From Nonomuraea purpurea (GTDB taxonomy: Bacteria > Actinomycetota > Actinomycetes > Streptosporangiales > Streptosporangiaceae): 64,000 nt of DNA. A program made the translations under genes and the position numbers. Each line of letters begins with the position of its first letter. Positions within the stretch are counted from its first letter, which is position 1. The stretch is taken from contig NZ_JBHSBI010000011.1 of the NCBI RefSeq assembly GCF_042650645.1, positions 186,001 through 250,000 of the forward strand, written 5' to 3'. Shown here piece after piece: positions 16,596-25,133 of this stretch. The notes below the pieces were generated by a model. The model did no database searches, was not told where the DNA came from, and saw nothing but the letters and a program-made list of their open reading frames with translations.

Positions 16596-16828
16596 TTAAA
16601 TAGATGGTGAACGTAGAATGTTTGCCCGACTTGGAGCAGTCTTTCCCGGTGCCAGAACCGGTGCGGGGCAGGCGACCTGGCCCTCCAGGCTCGGCTGTCG
16701 CCGGCACGCCGCCTCCGGGGCGCGCACGTGCTGAAGCCCCGTCAAGGGCTTGGATCGGGTGTTTGCAGCCCGCGTCGAGGGCCTGACCCAGACGAGCCGG
16801 CACGGCATCACGCGGGCCGGCCTCGCGT

Positions 16829-16850
16829 CTCCCCCTGGAGCCGGGGGCGC
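16829..16850 (-). terminator. Possible terminator of the rRNA methyltransferase gene
   Basis: CCCCC (16831-16835) and GGGGG (16843-16847) can pair around a 7-base loop, with weaker flanking pairs, a few bases beyond the methyltransferase stop codon. The stem is short, so the call is tentative. Confidence 0.35.
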
Positions 16851-16857
16851 GAGCAAT

Positions 16858-17667
16858 TCACCGCTTGACTGCGAAGTTTCTGCGAATTCGCGCATGCAGC
16901 GCGATGCCTACGGAAACCGAGACATTAAGGGATTCGGTTGAGCTGATCATCGGAATGGAAACCGAGGTCGAGGACGCCTCCCTGAACAGGTCGGAAGGGC
17001 CGCCTTTTTCGCTGCCGAACAGCAGGGCCAACTGGTCGTCGTTGTCGCCGAGGTCTTTGACTTCGAGTTCGCCGTCGGCTTCGAGCACCATCAGCGGCAT
17101 GCCGCGGTCGCGAATGAAGGCCATTGCGTTCTCGCGGCTGGACAGGACGATGGGAAGTGAGAAGACATAGCCTCGGCTGGCTCTCAGCAAACGCCGGTCG
17201 GCGATGCTGGTGAGGTCGCTGTCGACGAGGATGATTCCCGAAGCTCCGAGGGCGAGCGAGGTCCGCACGATCGCGCCGATGTTGCCGACGATCTTCACTC
17301 CGTCAAGAATGACGACGTCACCGCCCCCGTCCGCGATGTCGCCGAACTTGGCCGGGCGGGGGACGCGCGCGATGCCGAACGTCTTGGCCTTCCGCTCTCC
17401 CTTGAACAACTGGTTGACGATCGACGAGTCCATGAGACGGACCGGTATGTCGCGGCTCCTGCACAACGCGAGCAGTTCATCAGAGATTGGACTTTCCGAA
17501 CTACTGTATATCTCGACGAAATCCACCCCGACCCTGATGCACTGCGTGAGAGGCTCGACGTCCTCAATCAGTACGGTCTTTATGCTGGACCTCGAACTCC
17601 TGGTGACATCGATAATTCTTTGCACCGCAGGATCAGAGATATTTACGATAGTGTCCAACTCTGTCAT
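16858..17667 (-). CDS. tsr: Thiostrepton-resistance-type 23S rRNA 2'-O-methyltransferase
   Basis: This 269-residue SpoU/TrmH-family methyltransferase has the length and near-continuous sequence pattern of Tsr/NshR. Those enzymes methylate the 2'-hydroxyl of A1067 in 23S rRNA and block thiostrepton and nosiheptide. The N-terminus MTELDTIVNISDPAVQRIID, the segment SSIVNQLFKGERKAKTFGIA, and the knot motifs (DGVKIVGNIGAIVRTSLALG, LLFGSEKGGPSDLF, SIPMISSTESLNVSVSVGIAL) match my recollection of Tsr. No thiopeptide genes are in the window. One 60-base line of the gene (16921-16980) is 31/60 G+C, against 44/60 in the neighbouring aldolase (18061-18120), which suggests acquisition. It starts nine bases after the aldolase stop and may be co-transcribed with it. 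Confidence 0.9.
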   Translation of the reverse strand: MTELDTIVNISDPAVQRIIDVTRSSRSSIKTVLIEDVEPLTQCIRVGVDFVEIYSSSESPISDELLALCRSRDIPVRLMDSSIVNQLFKGERKAKTFGIARVPRPAKFGDIADGGGDVVILDGVKIVGNIGAIVRTSLALGASGIILVDSDLTSIADRRLLRASRGYVFSLPIVLSSRENAMAFIRDRGMPLMVLEADGELEVKDLGDNDDQLALLFGSEKGGPSDLFREASSTSVSIPMISSTESLNVSVSVGIALHARIRRNFAVKR

Positions 17668-17676
17668 GGGTCGATT

Positions 17677-18420
17677 CTAGCGGCCGAGTTCGCGGGTCTG
17701 GTCGAGCGCGGCCTTGAAACCGGCCATGATGGCACCGTGCTCCATGGTCAGGACGAGTTGGTCGGCGCCGTTCTCCAGCGCGAACGCCTTCTCCTGCGGC
17801 GACCACGCGGGCAGCACCCAGGGCTTGCCCGCGGCGCGGGCCGCGTCCGCCACGATCCTGAGGTCGGCGAAGTCCTCCGCCGAGCGCGTGTAGGCGCCCC
17901 GGCCGCGGCGGATGGACAGGTCGCTGGGGCCGATGAAGACGCCGTCGACCGTGGGCAGGGCGAGGATGTCGTCGATCTGCTCGATGGCCCCGGCGTCCTC
18001 GATCATGGGGTAGACGCGGGTTTCGCGATCCTGGCGGGCGACCCACTCGTCGTCGAATCCGCCGTACCGTGCCGTCCGTCCGCCCGCGAAGCTCCTGTCG
18101 CCCAGCGGGGGGAACTTTCCGAAGGCGCAGATGGCGGCGGCGTGCGCGGCGCTCTCGATGTGGGGCACGACGACGGCGGTGGCGCCGAAGTCGAGGGCCT
18201 GCTGGATCGGGCCCCGCTCGGGCCCGAGCACCTTGGCCAGCACCTCCAGGCCGAGGCCGCGCAGGAACGGGATGAAGCGCTCAAGGTCGGCCAGGTCGAA
18301 CGAGCCGTGTTCGATGTCGAGGACCACCGCGCCGTAGCCGAGGTCGGCCACGATCTCGGCGGTGGCGAAACTCGGACCGGACAACCAGGCTGCGTACCGA
18401 CGGTCTCGCTTGTCCTGCAA
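17677..18420 (-). CDS. HpcH/HpaI-family aldolase
   Basis: This class II pyruvate aldolase-type TIM barrel has 247 residues. It shows LGYGAVVLDIEHGSFDLADLERFI near the start (the D-x-E-H motif with the catalytic histidine). The metal-binding acid lies in YPMIEDAGAIEQIDDIL (E near residue 144), and GVFIGPSDLSIRRG is the conserved phosphate/carboxylate loop. Such enzymes reversibly cleave 4-hydroxy-2-keto acids or malyl-type compounds. The gene is divergent from an FCD GntR regulator, with a perfect palindrome between them. It may process a product of the ABC uptake and creatininase operon beyond that regulator. Confidence 0.85.
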   Translation of the reverse strand: MQDKRDRRYAAWLSGPSFATAEIVADLGYGAVVLDIEHGSFDLADLERFIPFLRGLGLEVLAKVLGPERGPIQQALDFGATAVVVPHIESAAHAAAICAFGKFPPLGDRSFAGGRTARYGGFDDEWVARQDRETRVYPMIEDAGAIEQIDDILALPTVDGVFIGPSDLSIRRGRGAYTRSAEDFADLRIVADAARAAGKPWVLPAWSPQEKAFALENGADQLVLTMEHGAIMAGFKAALDQTRELGR

Positions 18421-18442
18421 GGGATACTCCTTCTAGGTATTA

Positions 18443-18459
18443 GTATACACTGTGTATAC
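18443..18459. promoter_or_regulatory. 17-bp perfect palindrome, GntR operator
   Basis: GTATACACTGTGTATAC is a perfect dyad centred on T18451, between the divergent aldolase and FCD regulator genes. It contains TATACAC/GTGTATA half-sites that match the TGTATACA cores at 5566-5573 and 25134-25145. It probably serves both divergent promoters. Confidence 0.65.
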
Positions 18460-18478
18460 ATACGATGTGAGGGGTGGC

Positions 18479-19159
18479 ATGAGCTGGGAACCGGACACCT
18501 CGCCGGCGGCGACCGCCGGAGAGCGTGCCTATCGCTGGACGCGGGAGGCGATTCTCGGCGGCCGGTTTCCCGAGGGATCCTTCCTGGAGGAGAAGCTGGT
18601 CTGCGACGAGGCCGGCGTGTCGCGCACTCCCGTCCGCGAGGCGTTCCAGCGTCTGGCGGCGGAGAAGTACATCGACCTGCTGCCCAGGCGCGGCGCCCAG
18701 GTGCGCGGCGTGACGGCGGCCGAGTTGTTCGAGACGTACGAGATGCGGCAGGTTCTCGAAATCCACGGCTTCGGCATCCTGTGCGATAAGAAGACCGACA
18801 TCCCGCAGGAGCTGTCCGCGCATCTGGACCTCATGGAGGCCCCTGACATGGTGGCGCGGTGCAGAGCGGGCGACCGCGACGCGATCGCCGAGCACGCCAA
18901 GATGGACTTCTTCTTCCACTTCGCGTTCATCAGGGCGACGGGCAACACCGTCCTGATCGACCTGTTCAGCAGCCTCCAGCCGCGGCACCAGCGGATCGGG
19001 GTCAGCGCCGTGGCGGCGCGCCCCGACCGGCTGGCGGTCATCAACCCCGAACACCGCGCCCTGCTCGCCGCCTTGACCATGCACGACTTCGACACCGCCG
19101 AGCGCACCCTGCGCAACCATCTGCGGCCCGACCAGCGGGTGATCTCCCACCTGAGGTGA
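18479..19159 (+). CDS. GntR-family regulator, FCD type
   Basis: This 226-residue repressor has a winged helix (LVCDEAGVSRTPVREAFQRLAAEKYIDLLPRRGAQVRGV, about residues 37-77) and an FCD sensor domain with the histidine pattern AKMDFFFHFAFIRATGN and NPEHRALLAALTMHD. The ATG at 18479 lies after GAGGGG; a GTG at 18452 would put the start inside the operator and is rejected. It sits between the aldolase and the peptide-type ABC operon, and the related palindromes before the aldolase and before the binding protein suggest that it controls both. Confidence 0.88.
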   Translation: MSWEPDTSPAATAGERAYRWTREAILGGRFPEGSFLEEKLVCDEAGVSRTPVREAFQRLAAEKYIDLLPRRGAQVRGVTAAELFETYEMRQVLEIHGFGILCDKKTDIPQELSAHLDLMEAPDMVARCRAGDRDAIAEHAKMDFFFHFAFIRATGNTVLIDLFSSLQPRHQRIGVSAVAARPDRLAVINPEHRALLAALTMHDFDTAERTLRNHLRPDQRVISHLR

Positions 19160-20827
19160 TCACCTGGAGATCGCCCGCCACAGCTCGCGGCGCTCGGCCT
19201 GCTCAACGGGGTCGGGCACCGGCGCCGCCGCGACCAGCCTCCTGGTGTAGTCGGTCTGGGGGTCGTTCAGCACCTCGCGGGCCGGGCCGTGTTCGACCAT
19301 CCGCCCGTGCTGCAGGACGGCGACGTCGTGCGAGAGCAGCTCGACCACGCCCAGGTCGTGGCTGATGAACAGACAGGAGAAACCGAGCCTGTCCTGCAGC
19401 TCCTGGAACAGCCGCAGCACGGTGGCCTGCACGGAGACGTCCAGCGCCGAGGTGGGCTCGTCGGCGATGAGCAGCTCGGGCTCCAGCGCCAGCGCGCGGG
19501 CGATCCCGACGCGCTGCCGCTGACCGCCCGACAACTCGTGCGGGAACCTGTCGGCCCAGTTCCCTGGCAGCTCGACCTGCTCAAGCAGCTCCAGCACCCG
19601 CTTGCGGACGACGGCGCGTTCCGCGTACCGGTTGATGATCATCGGGGCGGCGATCGAGTCGCCGATGGACCGGCGCGGGTCGAGCGAGGAGCCCGGGTCC
19701 TGGAAGACCATCGAGTACTTCCTGCGGAACCCGCGCAGCTCTTTGGCGCCCAGCCCGGTCACCTCACGTCCGCAGATCTCGATCGTGCCGGACGTGGCGC
19801 GCACCAGCCCGACGATGGCCCTGCCGATCGTGGACTTGCCCGAGCCCGACTCGCCCACCAGGCCGAGGACCTTGCCCTTGCCGATGTCGAAGCTGATGTC
19901 GTGCACGGCTTTGAACCCTTTGCGGCCGAGCCGTCCCGGGTACTCGACCTGGAGGCCGGTGACCCGGAGCGTGGGTTCCTGCGTCGTGTCGGCGGCCGTG
20001 CCGGACGGCGCCGGTTCGGCCTGCCCGCGACGGGGCACCGCGGACAGCAGCTTGCGGGTGTACTCGTGCTGCGGGTCTGCGAACAGCCGGGCGACCGGGG
20101 CCTCCTCCACGACCTCGCCCTGCCGCATCACCACCACCCGGTCGGCCAGGTCGGCGACCACGCCCATGTCATGGGTGATGACCACGGCCGCCGAGCCGAG
20201 GTCCTTCTGCAGGCGGCGCAGCAGTTCCAGGATCTCCGCCTGCACCGTGACGTCGAGGGCCGTGGTCGGCTCGTCGGCGATGATGATCTCAGGCGAGCCG
20301 GAGATCGCCATCGCGATCATCGCCCGCTGCCGCTGGCCGCCGGAGAGCTGGTGCGGGTAGCTGCCGATCCGCGACTCCGGATCGGGGATGCCGACCTTCT
20401 TCAGCAGCTCCAGCGTGCGCGCGCGGGCCTCGGCGGCCGGCACGCGCTCGTGGCACTGGATCGCCTCGATGATCTGCTCGCCGATGGTGTAGACCGGGTT
20501 CAGCGCGGTCATCGGCTCCTGGAAGATCATCGCGATCCGCTTACCGCGGATGGCGCGCAGGGCCTCCTCGCCGAGGCCGAGCAGCTCGGTGTCGCCGTAC
20601 CGGATGCTGCCACGGCGGCGCGAGTTCTTCGCCAGCAGCCCGAGCACCGACATCGAGCTGACGGACTTGCCCGAGCCGGATTCCCCGACGAGCGCCACCA
20701 CCTCACCCTTGGCGACCGTGAAACTGACGTCTTTCACGGCGGGGACCCACTCGCCCCCGATCTGGAAGTCCACCGAGAGCTGATCGACCGAGAGGATCGG
20801 CTCCGCGGGACTCGTGCCGGTTGTCAT
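19160..20827 (-). CDS. Dipeptide/oligopeptide-type ABC transporter, fused double ATPase
   Basis: Two complete nucleotide-binding domains are fused in one chain of 555 residues, equivalent to DppD plus DppF. Domain 1 (about residues 5-255) has Walker A GESGSGKS, signature LSGGQRQR and Walker B IIIADEPTTALD. Domain 2 (about 285-540) repeats GESGSGKST, LSGGQRQR and LLIADEPTSALD. Each is followed by the oligopeptide-type C-terminal extension. It energises the two permeases encoded upstream in the same operon. The ATG at 20827 is preceded by GGGGAG; the TTG at 20839 was rejected. Its stop codon directly abuts the convergent GntR gene. Confidence 0.92.
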   Translation of the reverse strand: MTTGTSPAEPILSVDQLSVDFQIGGEWVPAVKDVSFTVAKGEVVALVGESGSGKSVSSMSVLGLLAKNSRRRGSIRYGDTELLGLGEEALRAIRGKRIAMIFQEPMTALNPVYTIGEQIIEAIQCHERVPAAEARARTLELLKKVGIPDPESRIGSYPHQLSGGQRQRAMIAMAISGSPEIIIADEPTTALDVTVQAEILELLRRLQKDLGSAAVVITHDMGVVADLADRVVVMRQGEVVEEAPVARLFADPQHEYTRKLLSAVPRRGQAEPAPSGTAADTTQEPTLRVTGLQVEYPGRLGRKGFKAVHDISFDIGKGKVLGLVGESGSGKSTIGRAIVGLVRATSGTIEICGREVTGLGAKELRGFRRKYSMVFQDPGSSLDPRRSIGDSIAAPMIINRYAERAVVRKRVLELLEQVELPGNWADRFPHELSGGQRQRVGIARALALEPELLIADEPTSALDVSVQATVLRLFQELQDRLGFSCLFISHDLGVVELLSHDVAVLQHGRMVEHGPAREVLNDPQTDYTRRLVAAAPVPDPVEQAERRELWRAISR

Positions 20828-20852
20828 GCGTCTCCCCAATGCTGCCGCAGGG

Positions 20853-21650
20853 TCACTCAGCCGAGGTGTTCCTGTCGTATTCCTGTATGTAGGCGGAGCA
20901 GAATCCGATCACCCGCTCGATCCAGATCTCGCCCGTCTTCGCGCTGCCGAGGCTCACGTCGCCGGTGCAGCCGGTCGGGCTCACCTCGGAGAAGTCCCAC
21001 AGCACGGTGCCGCGCACGTCGTGCCCGGGAATGGCGGCCTCCGTGTAGCTCGTCGGCGTCCAGCCGCTGCTCGACTCCAGGCCGCCCGGGGCGGCCAGAT
21101 CGCTCTGCACCTGGTCGGGGAAGATCGCGAGCATCGCGGAGTGCTCGGGCTCCGCGCCGTGGCCGTACGCCTTGGCCGGGTCCTCGTACACATCCCGCAT
21201 GAGGGCGTAGCCGAGCTGCCACGGATACAGGTGGCCGACGAGCACGCCCAGGTCACGGCGTGCCTGCAGGCCGGCGTCGATGACGGGCCCGACGTTGCCG
21301 CCGTTGTTGTTGACGATGATGACGCGCCGGAAGCCGGACTGCACCAGCGCCTCGATGATCTCGTACGTGACGGCGCGCAGCGTCGCCTGGCTCAGGGACA
21401 GGTTGCCGTTGAAGCCGCGGAAGACACCGGAGTGCCCGTAGTTGAGGGCGGGCGCGACATAGCACCCGTTCTCCTTGGCCAGCTTGTCGGCCACCCATTC
21501 CGCCACGATGGAGTCCTCGTGGATCGGCAGGTGCGGGCCGTGCTGCTCGACCGCGCCGATCGGCAACAGGATGATCGGGTCCCGTTCCGCCAGCTCCTTG
21601 ACCTGGGTCCAGGACAGCTCGCCGAGCCTGTGGGTGGAAGGGAGGGTCAT
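20853..21650 (-). CDS. Creatininase-family amidohydrolase
   Basis: This metal-dependent amide hydrolase of 265 residues belongs to the creatininase family. The N-terminal GAVEQHGPHLPIHED contains the Glu, His and Asp metal ligands. RRVIIVNNNGGN and YGHGAEPEHSAML give the remaining ligands and catalytic residues. Known members open the creatinine ring, deformylate FAPy intermediates or cleave peptides (MftE). The gene lies inside a peptide-type ABC operon, between permease and ATPase genes, so its substrate is probably the imported compound or a product of it. ATG 21650 has AAAGGA eight bases upstream, and the longer frame was rejected. Confidence 0.85.
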   Translation of the reverse strand: MTLPSTHRLGELSWTQVKELAERDPIILLPIGAVEQHGPHLPIHEDSIVAEWVADKLAKENGCYVAPALNYGHSGVFRGFNGNLSLSQATLRAVTYEIIEALVQSGFRRVIIVNNNGGNVGPVIDAGLQARRDLGVLVGHLYPWQLGYALMRDVYEDPAKAYGHGAEPEHSAMLAIFPDQVQSDLAAPGGLESSSGWTPTSYTEAAIPGHDVRGTVLWDFSEVSPTGCTGDVSLGSAKTGEIWIERVIGFCSAYIQEYDRNTSAE

Positions 21651-21663
21651 GAATGCGTTCCTT

Positions 21664-22533
21664 TCAGTTGGTGCCACGGCGGCGCGGGTCAAGCAGGTCG
21701 CGCATGCCGTCCCCGAACACGTTGAGCGCGAGGACGACGAGGATGATGAGCACGGACGGGTAGAGCAGCAGCGTCGGCTGGACCTCCAGGAAGTCGCGGC
21801 CCGCGCCGACCATCGTCCCGAGCGAGGGCAGCGGCGGCTGCGCGCCGAGACCGAGGAAGCTCAGCCCGGCCTCCATCTGGATGGCGAAGCTCACCGACAG
21901 GCTCAACTGGACGATGATGGGCGCCGCCACGTTCGGCAGGATCGTCCCGGCGAGGATTCCCGCGGGCCGCGCGCCCATGATCTTCGAGGCTTCGACGTAC
22001 TCCAGGTTCCTGATGGCCAGCACCTGGGTGTAGACGATCCTGGTGAACCTCGGGATGTACAGGACGCCGATCACCAGGACGACGTTCACCAGGGCAGGGC
22101 CCATGATCGCCACGACGGCGATGGCCAGCACGATCGGCGGGAAGCTCAGCAGGACGTCGATGCCGCGCATGATGATCGTCGAGGCCCAGCGGCCGACGTA
22201 CCCGGCCACGAGCCCGAGCGCGACCCCGATGACCGCCGCCACCAGCACCGCCGACAGCGCCACCCCGAGCGAGACCTGCAGCCCGACCAGCAGGCGCGAC
22301 AGGACGTCGCGCCCGAAGTCGTCGATGCCGAGCGTCGAGGCCGAGGTCAGCGGCTTGCCGACGATGTCGCGATAGTCGTGGGGCGCGATGAGCCTGGCGA
22401 ACACGGTGACGAGCGCGACCAGCAGCAGGAAGGCGCCCGCGATGGACGTCCTGCGGTTGGCCAGCATGCGCCGCAGGAAGGTCCTCTTGTCGGTGCTCTT
22501 GATCGCAGGCGCGTCTGACAACACGGTGGCCAT
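21664..22533 (-). CDS. Peptide-type ABC transporter permease (DppC-like)
   Basis: This 289-residue permease has a long N-terminal segment with the first membrane helix (RTSIAGAFLLLVALVTVFARLI), then the DFGRDVLSRLLVG motif that marks DppC/OppC proteins. The cytoplasmic coupling motif EAA is visible as EYVEASKIMGARPAGILAGTILPN. The C-terminus runs FGDGMRDLLDPRRRG, the typical end of DppC. It pairs with the DppB-like permease encoded two bases upstream. Confidence 0.93.
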   Translation of the reverse strand: MATVLSDAPAIKSTDKRTFLRRMLANRRTSIAGAFLLLVALVTVFARLIAPHDYRDIVGKPLTSASTLGIDDFGRDVLSRLLVGLQVSLGVALSAVLVAAVIGVALGLVAGYVGRWASTIIMRGIDVLLSFPPIVLAIAVVAIMGPALVNVVLVIGVLYIPRFTRIVYTQVLAIRNLEYVEASKIMGARPAGILAGTILPNVAAPIIVQLSLSVSFAIQMEAGLSFLGLGAQPPLPSLGTMVGAGRDFLEVQPTLLLYPSVLIILVVLALNVFGDGMRDLLDPRRRGTN

Positions 22534-22535
22534 GA

Positions 22536-23480
22536 TCAGTTGTCCTCCGCCCGGGGGTCGAGTGCCCTGACGACCAGGTCTCCGACCAGGTTGACCAGGA
22601 TGACGATGGTGGCCGCGGCGAGGACGACGGCCTGGATGACGGGATAGTCACGCTGTCCCACGGCGTTCATGAGCAGGGAGCTCATCCCCGGCCACCCGAA
22701 GATGGTCTCGACCAGGACCGTACTCCCGATCAGCGTCGTCAGTTCGACCGTCGTCGCGGAGACGACGGCGAGCAGCGCCGTGCGCAGCGCGTGCCGGTTG
22801 ATGACGCGCTTTTCGACCAGGCCCTTCGCCCGTGCCGTGCGGACGTAGTCGGCGTTGAGCGTTTCCAGCATCGACGCCCTGGTCATCCTCGTCACCACCG
22901 CGCACGAGGCCGCCGTCAACGTGGCCACGGGCAGGATGAGGATCTGCAGGTGGGCGAGCGGATCCTCGAACGGCGAGGCGAACCGGCGCGGCGGCAGGAT
23001 CGGGATGACGAACGCGAACACCAGCAGCAGCAGGGTGCCGATCACGAACACGGGCAGGGAGATCCCGAAGATCGACCCGGCGACCAGCGCGTGGTCCGCC
23101 GGCTTGTCGGCGCGCGTGGCGGCGATCCTGCCCAGGACGATGCCGACCACCAGCGAGATCGCCAGCGCGATGAGCACGAGCTCCAGCGAGTTGCCGATCC
23201 GGGACGGCAGGTCCTGCATGACCGGGCGGCCGCTGATCAGCGAGGTGCCGAGGTCGCCCTGGAACAACCGGGTCCAGAACCCGATGAACTGGCTGAAGAA
23301 CGGCTCTTCGAGGTGCATCGCGGCCCGGGTGGCGGCGATCTGCTCGTCGGTGGCCGCGTCGCCGAGCACCGCCCTGGCCGGATCGCCGGGGATGAGCCGG
23401 ACCAGGAAGAACACGATGGTTCCGACGAGGAGCAGTTGCAGGATCGCCTGGGCGAACCGCTTGGCCAGGAAACGCCTCAC
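22536..23480 (-). CDS. Peptide-type ABC transporter permease (DppB-like)
   Basis: This 314-residue permease begins MRRFLAKRFAQAILQLLLVGTIVFFLVRLIPGDPA, the standard DppB N-terminus (helix 1 followed by the G-D-P loop). The EAA coupling motif is YVRTARAKGLVEKRVINRHALR, and VETIFGWPGMSSLLMNAVGQRDYPVIQAVVL is the strongly conserved last loop. The start overlaps the binding-protein stop by four bases (ATGA), so expression is translationally coupled. Confidence 0.94.
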   Translation of the reverse strand: MRRFLAKRFAQAILQLLLVGTIVFFLVRLIPGDPARAVLGDAATDEQIAATRAAMHLEEPFFSQFIGFWTRLFQGDLGTSLISGRPVMQDLPSRIGNSLELVLIALAISLVVGIVLGRIAATRADKPADHALVAGSIFGISLPVFVIGTLLLLVFAFVIPILPPRRFASPFEDPLAHLQILILPVATLTAASCAVVTRMTRASMLETLNADYVRTARAKGLVEKRVINRHALRTALLAVVSATTVELTTLIGSTVLVETIFGWPGMSSLLMNAVGQRDYPVIQAVVLAAATIVILVNLVGDLVVRALDPRAEDN

Positions 23481-25069
23481 GTCGTCTTCTCCATCCAGGT
23501 CCGGCGCAGGGCTGTGGCGGTCCAGGCGCCCTTCGGGGGGTGCTCGTAGCCCTTGACGTGGTTGTAGTGGGCCTCGCCCTGTTCGCGGCGGATGGTGTAG
23601 GTCATCGGGACCAGCTCCAGGGCCCGTTTCTCGACGTCGAGGTAGATCTCGTTACGCAGGCTCTGGTCGGAGCTCCTGCGTGCCTGGGTCAGCAGCTCGT
23701 CGATCTTGTCGTCGGCGAAGTCGAGGTTCTTGGCGAAGGTGCCGGTGCTGCTGATGAAGTCGCCGAGCGAGGCGGGATCGCCGAACTTGGGCGCCGTCCC
23801 CCAGGAGTGGACGGGGAAGACCTTGGTCGACACGCTGGAGCGGAAGGTCAGCCACTCCTGCTGGGTGAGGTTCACGTTGATGCCGGCCGCGCGCAGGCCG
23901 GGCAGCATCGCCTGCGCGGGCCTGGCGATGACCGAGTACGAGCTGGTGGTCACCACCGGCAGCGTCAGGCCCTCCTGCCCGGCCTGTTTGAGCAGGAATC
24001 TGGCCTGTTCCGGGTCGTAGGGCATGGAGCCGGCGAGCTGGGGCGCGTACGGGGCGAACGTCTCCGACATCATCGCGCCGTCCATCGGGCTGCCGTGCCC
24101 GAGCAACGCGGTGTCCAGGACCGACTGCCGGTTGATCGACATCGCGATGGCCTTGCGGACGCGTACGTCGTCGAAGGGACGCCGGCTGGTCACGAAGCCG
24201 ACGAAGCCGAACCCGAAGGTCTTGTCGGAGACGAACCGCAACCTCGGGTTCTCGGAGATGACGCCGACGTGGGTGGCGGGGACGTAGTCGATCATGTCCA
24301 CGGTCGCCGTGCGCAGCGCCGTCACGCGGGCGTAGTCGTCGCCCATCGGCTGGAAGACGATCCCGTTCAGGTACGGCAGGCCGGACTCGAAGTAGTTCTC
24401 GAACCGGACGAACGTGGTGCTCACCCCAGGGATGCGCTCCACGAACTTGAACGGGCCCGTCCCCATGACCTGCGTCTTGGTGTTGGCCCCCGACTCGATC
24501 CACTTCCTGGAGACGATGTTGGTGGTGGGCGCGGCCAGGGCGAAGGGGAAGGCCACGTCGGGCTGCTTGAACCTGAACACCACGGTGGTGGCGTCGGGCG
24601 CCTCGACGGAGGCCACCTGGTCGAGCAGCGGCGCCGACGCCGCCGCGGTCGCCTTGTCCATCATGCGGCGGAAGGAGAAGACCACGTCGTCGGCCGTCAT
24701 CGTGGACCCGTCGTGGAAGCTGACCCCCGAGCGCAGCTTGACCCGGTACGTCAGCTCGTCGGCCCAGCCGAACTCGGTCGCGAGGTCGCCGATGATCTCT
24801 CCGGCTCCGTCGTACTGGACCAGCCCGTTGTAGGCGAGCTGGCGCAGATAGTCGGAGGCGCTGCCGCTGGTCAGGTGCGGGTCCAGGTTGGCCGGGTCAG
24901 TGGACAGGCCGAAATACAGGACGCCACCACGGTTCGGGCCACCGCCGCCCGGGCGGATGGCCTGCATCGATTCGGGCAAGGTCGCTGGGCTGCCACAGGC
25001 CGTCAGGGCCGAGGCCCCCAGCGTGGCTACGCTTCCGGCGAGAAAACCTCGCCTGCTGATCACTGCCAT
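23477..25069 (-). CDS. Peptide-type ABC transporter substrate-binding lipoprotein (family 5)
   Basis: This extracytoplasmic binding protein of 530 residues starts with a twin-arginine-like signal (SRRGFLAG) and a lipobox LTAC, giving lipidation at Cys25. VLYFGLSTDPANLDPHLTSGSASDYLRQLAYNGLVQYD and VKLRSGVSFHDGSTMTADDVVFSFRRMMD are hallmarks of family 5 (SBP_bac_5), whose members bind peptides, opines or nickel complexes. First gene of the five-gene operon: binding protein, DppB, DppC, creatininase, double ATPase. A perfect palindrome 65 bases upstream of the start is its likely operator. The ligand is unknown. Confidence 0.93.
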   Translation of the reverse strand: MAVISRRGFLAGSVATLGASALTACGSPATLPESMQAIRPGGGGPNRGGVLYFGLSTDPANLDPHLTSGSASDYLRQLAYNGLVQYDGAGEIIGDLATEFGWADELTYRVKLRSGVSFHDGSTMTADDVVFSFRRMMDKATAAASAPLLDQVASVEAPDATTVVFRFKQPDVAFPFALAAPTTNIVSRKWIESGANTKTQVMGTGPFKFVERIPGVSTTFVRFENYFESGLPYLNGIVFQPMGDDYARVTALRTATVDMIDYVPATHVGVISENPRLRFVSDKTFGFGFVGFVTSRRPFDDVRVRKAIAMSINRQSVLDTALLGHGSPMDGAMMSETFAPYAPQLAGSMPYDPEQARFLLKQAGQEGLTLPVVTTSSYSVIARPAQAMLPGLRAAGINVNLTQQEWLTFRSSVSTKVFPVHSWGTAPKFGDPASLGDFISSTGTFAKNLDFADDKIDELLTQARRSSDQSLRNEIYLDVEKRALELVPMTYTIRREQGEAHYNHVKGYEHPPKGAWTATALRRTWMEKTT

Positions 25070-25133
25070 GACATCTCCGCCTCGTCAGGGCCTGGCACTG
25101 AGACTTCGCATCGGGGATCCATCAGGTATGGCG

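Larger units (their letters stand above)
16536..16857. other. Non-coding gap upstream of the sialidase
   Basis: These 322 bases hold the sialidase promoter region and operator boxes (near 16570-16595). AT-rich sequence follows at about 16594-16606 (TGTTAAATAGATGG), and a GC-rich hairpin (16831-16847) lies close to the 3' end of the resistance gene. Short reading frames on both strands show no recognisable protein. Confidence 0.5.

Noticed and set aside
16596..16895. Reading frames between sialidase and rRNA methyltransferase genes
   Set aside because: Low-complexity Pro/Arg/Ala products, no start signals and no family resemblance.
18452..18478. GTG start for the FCD regulator inside the palindrome
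   Set aside because: It would begin within the operator and lacks a ribosome-binding site; ATG 18479 follows GAGGGG.
19289..21202. 637-codon frame antisense to the double ATPase and creatininase
   Set aside because: It spans the complement of two clear genes, has shadow composition and matches no family I know.
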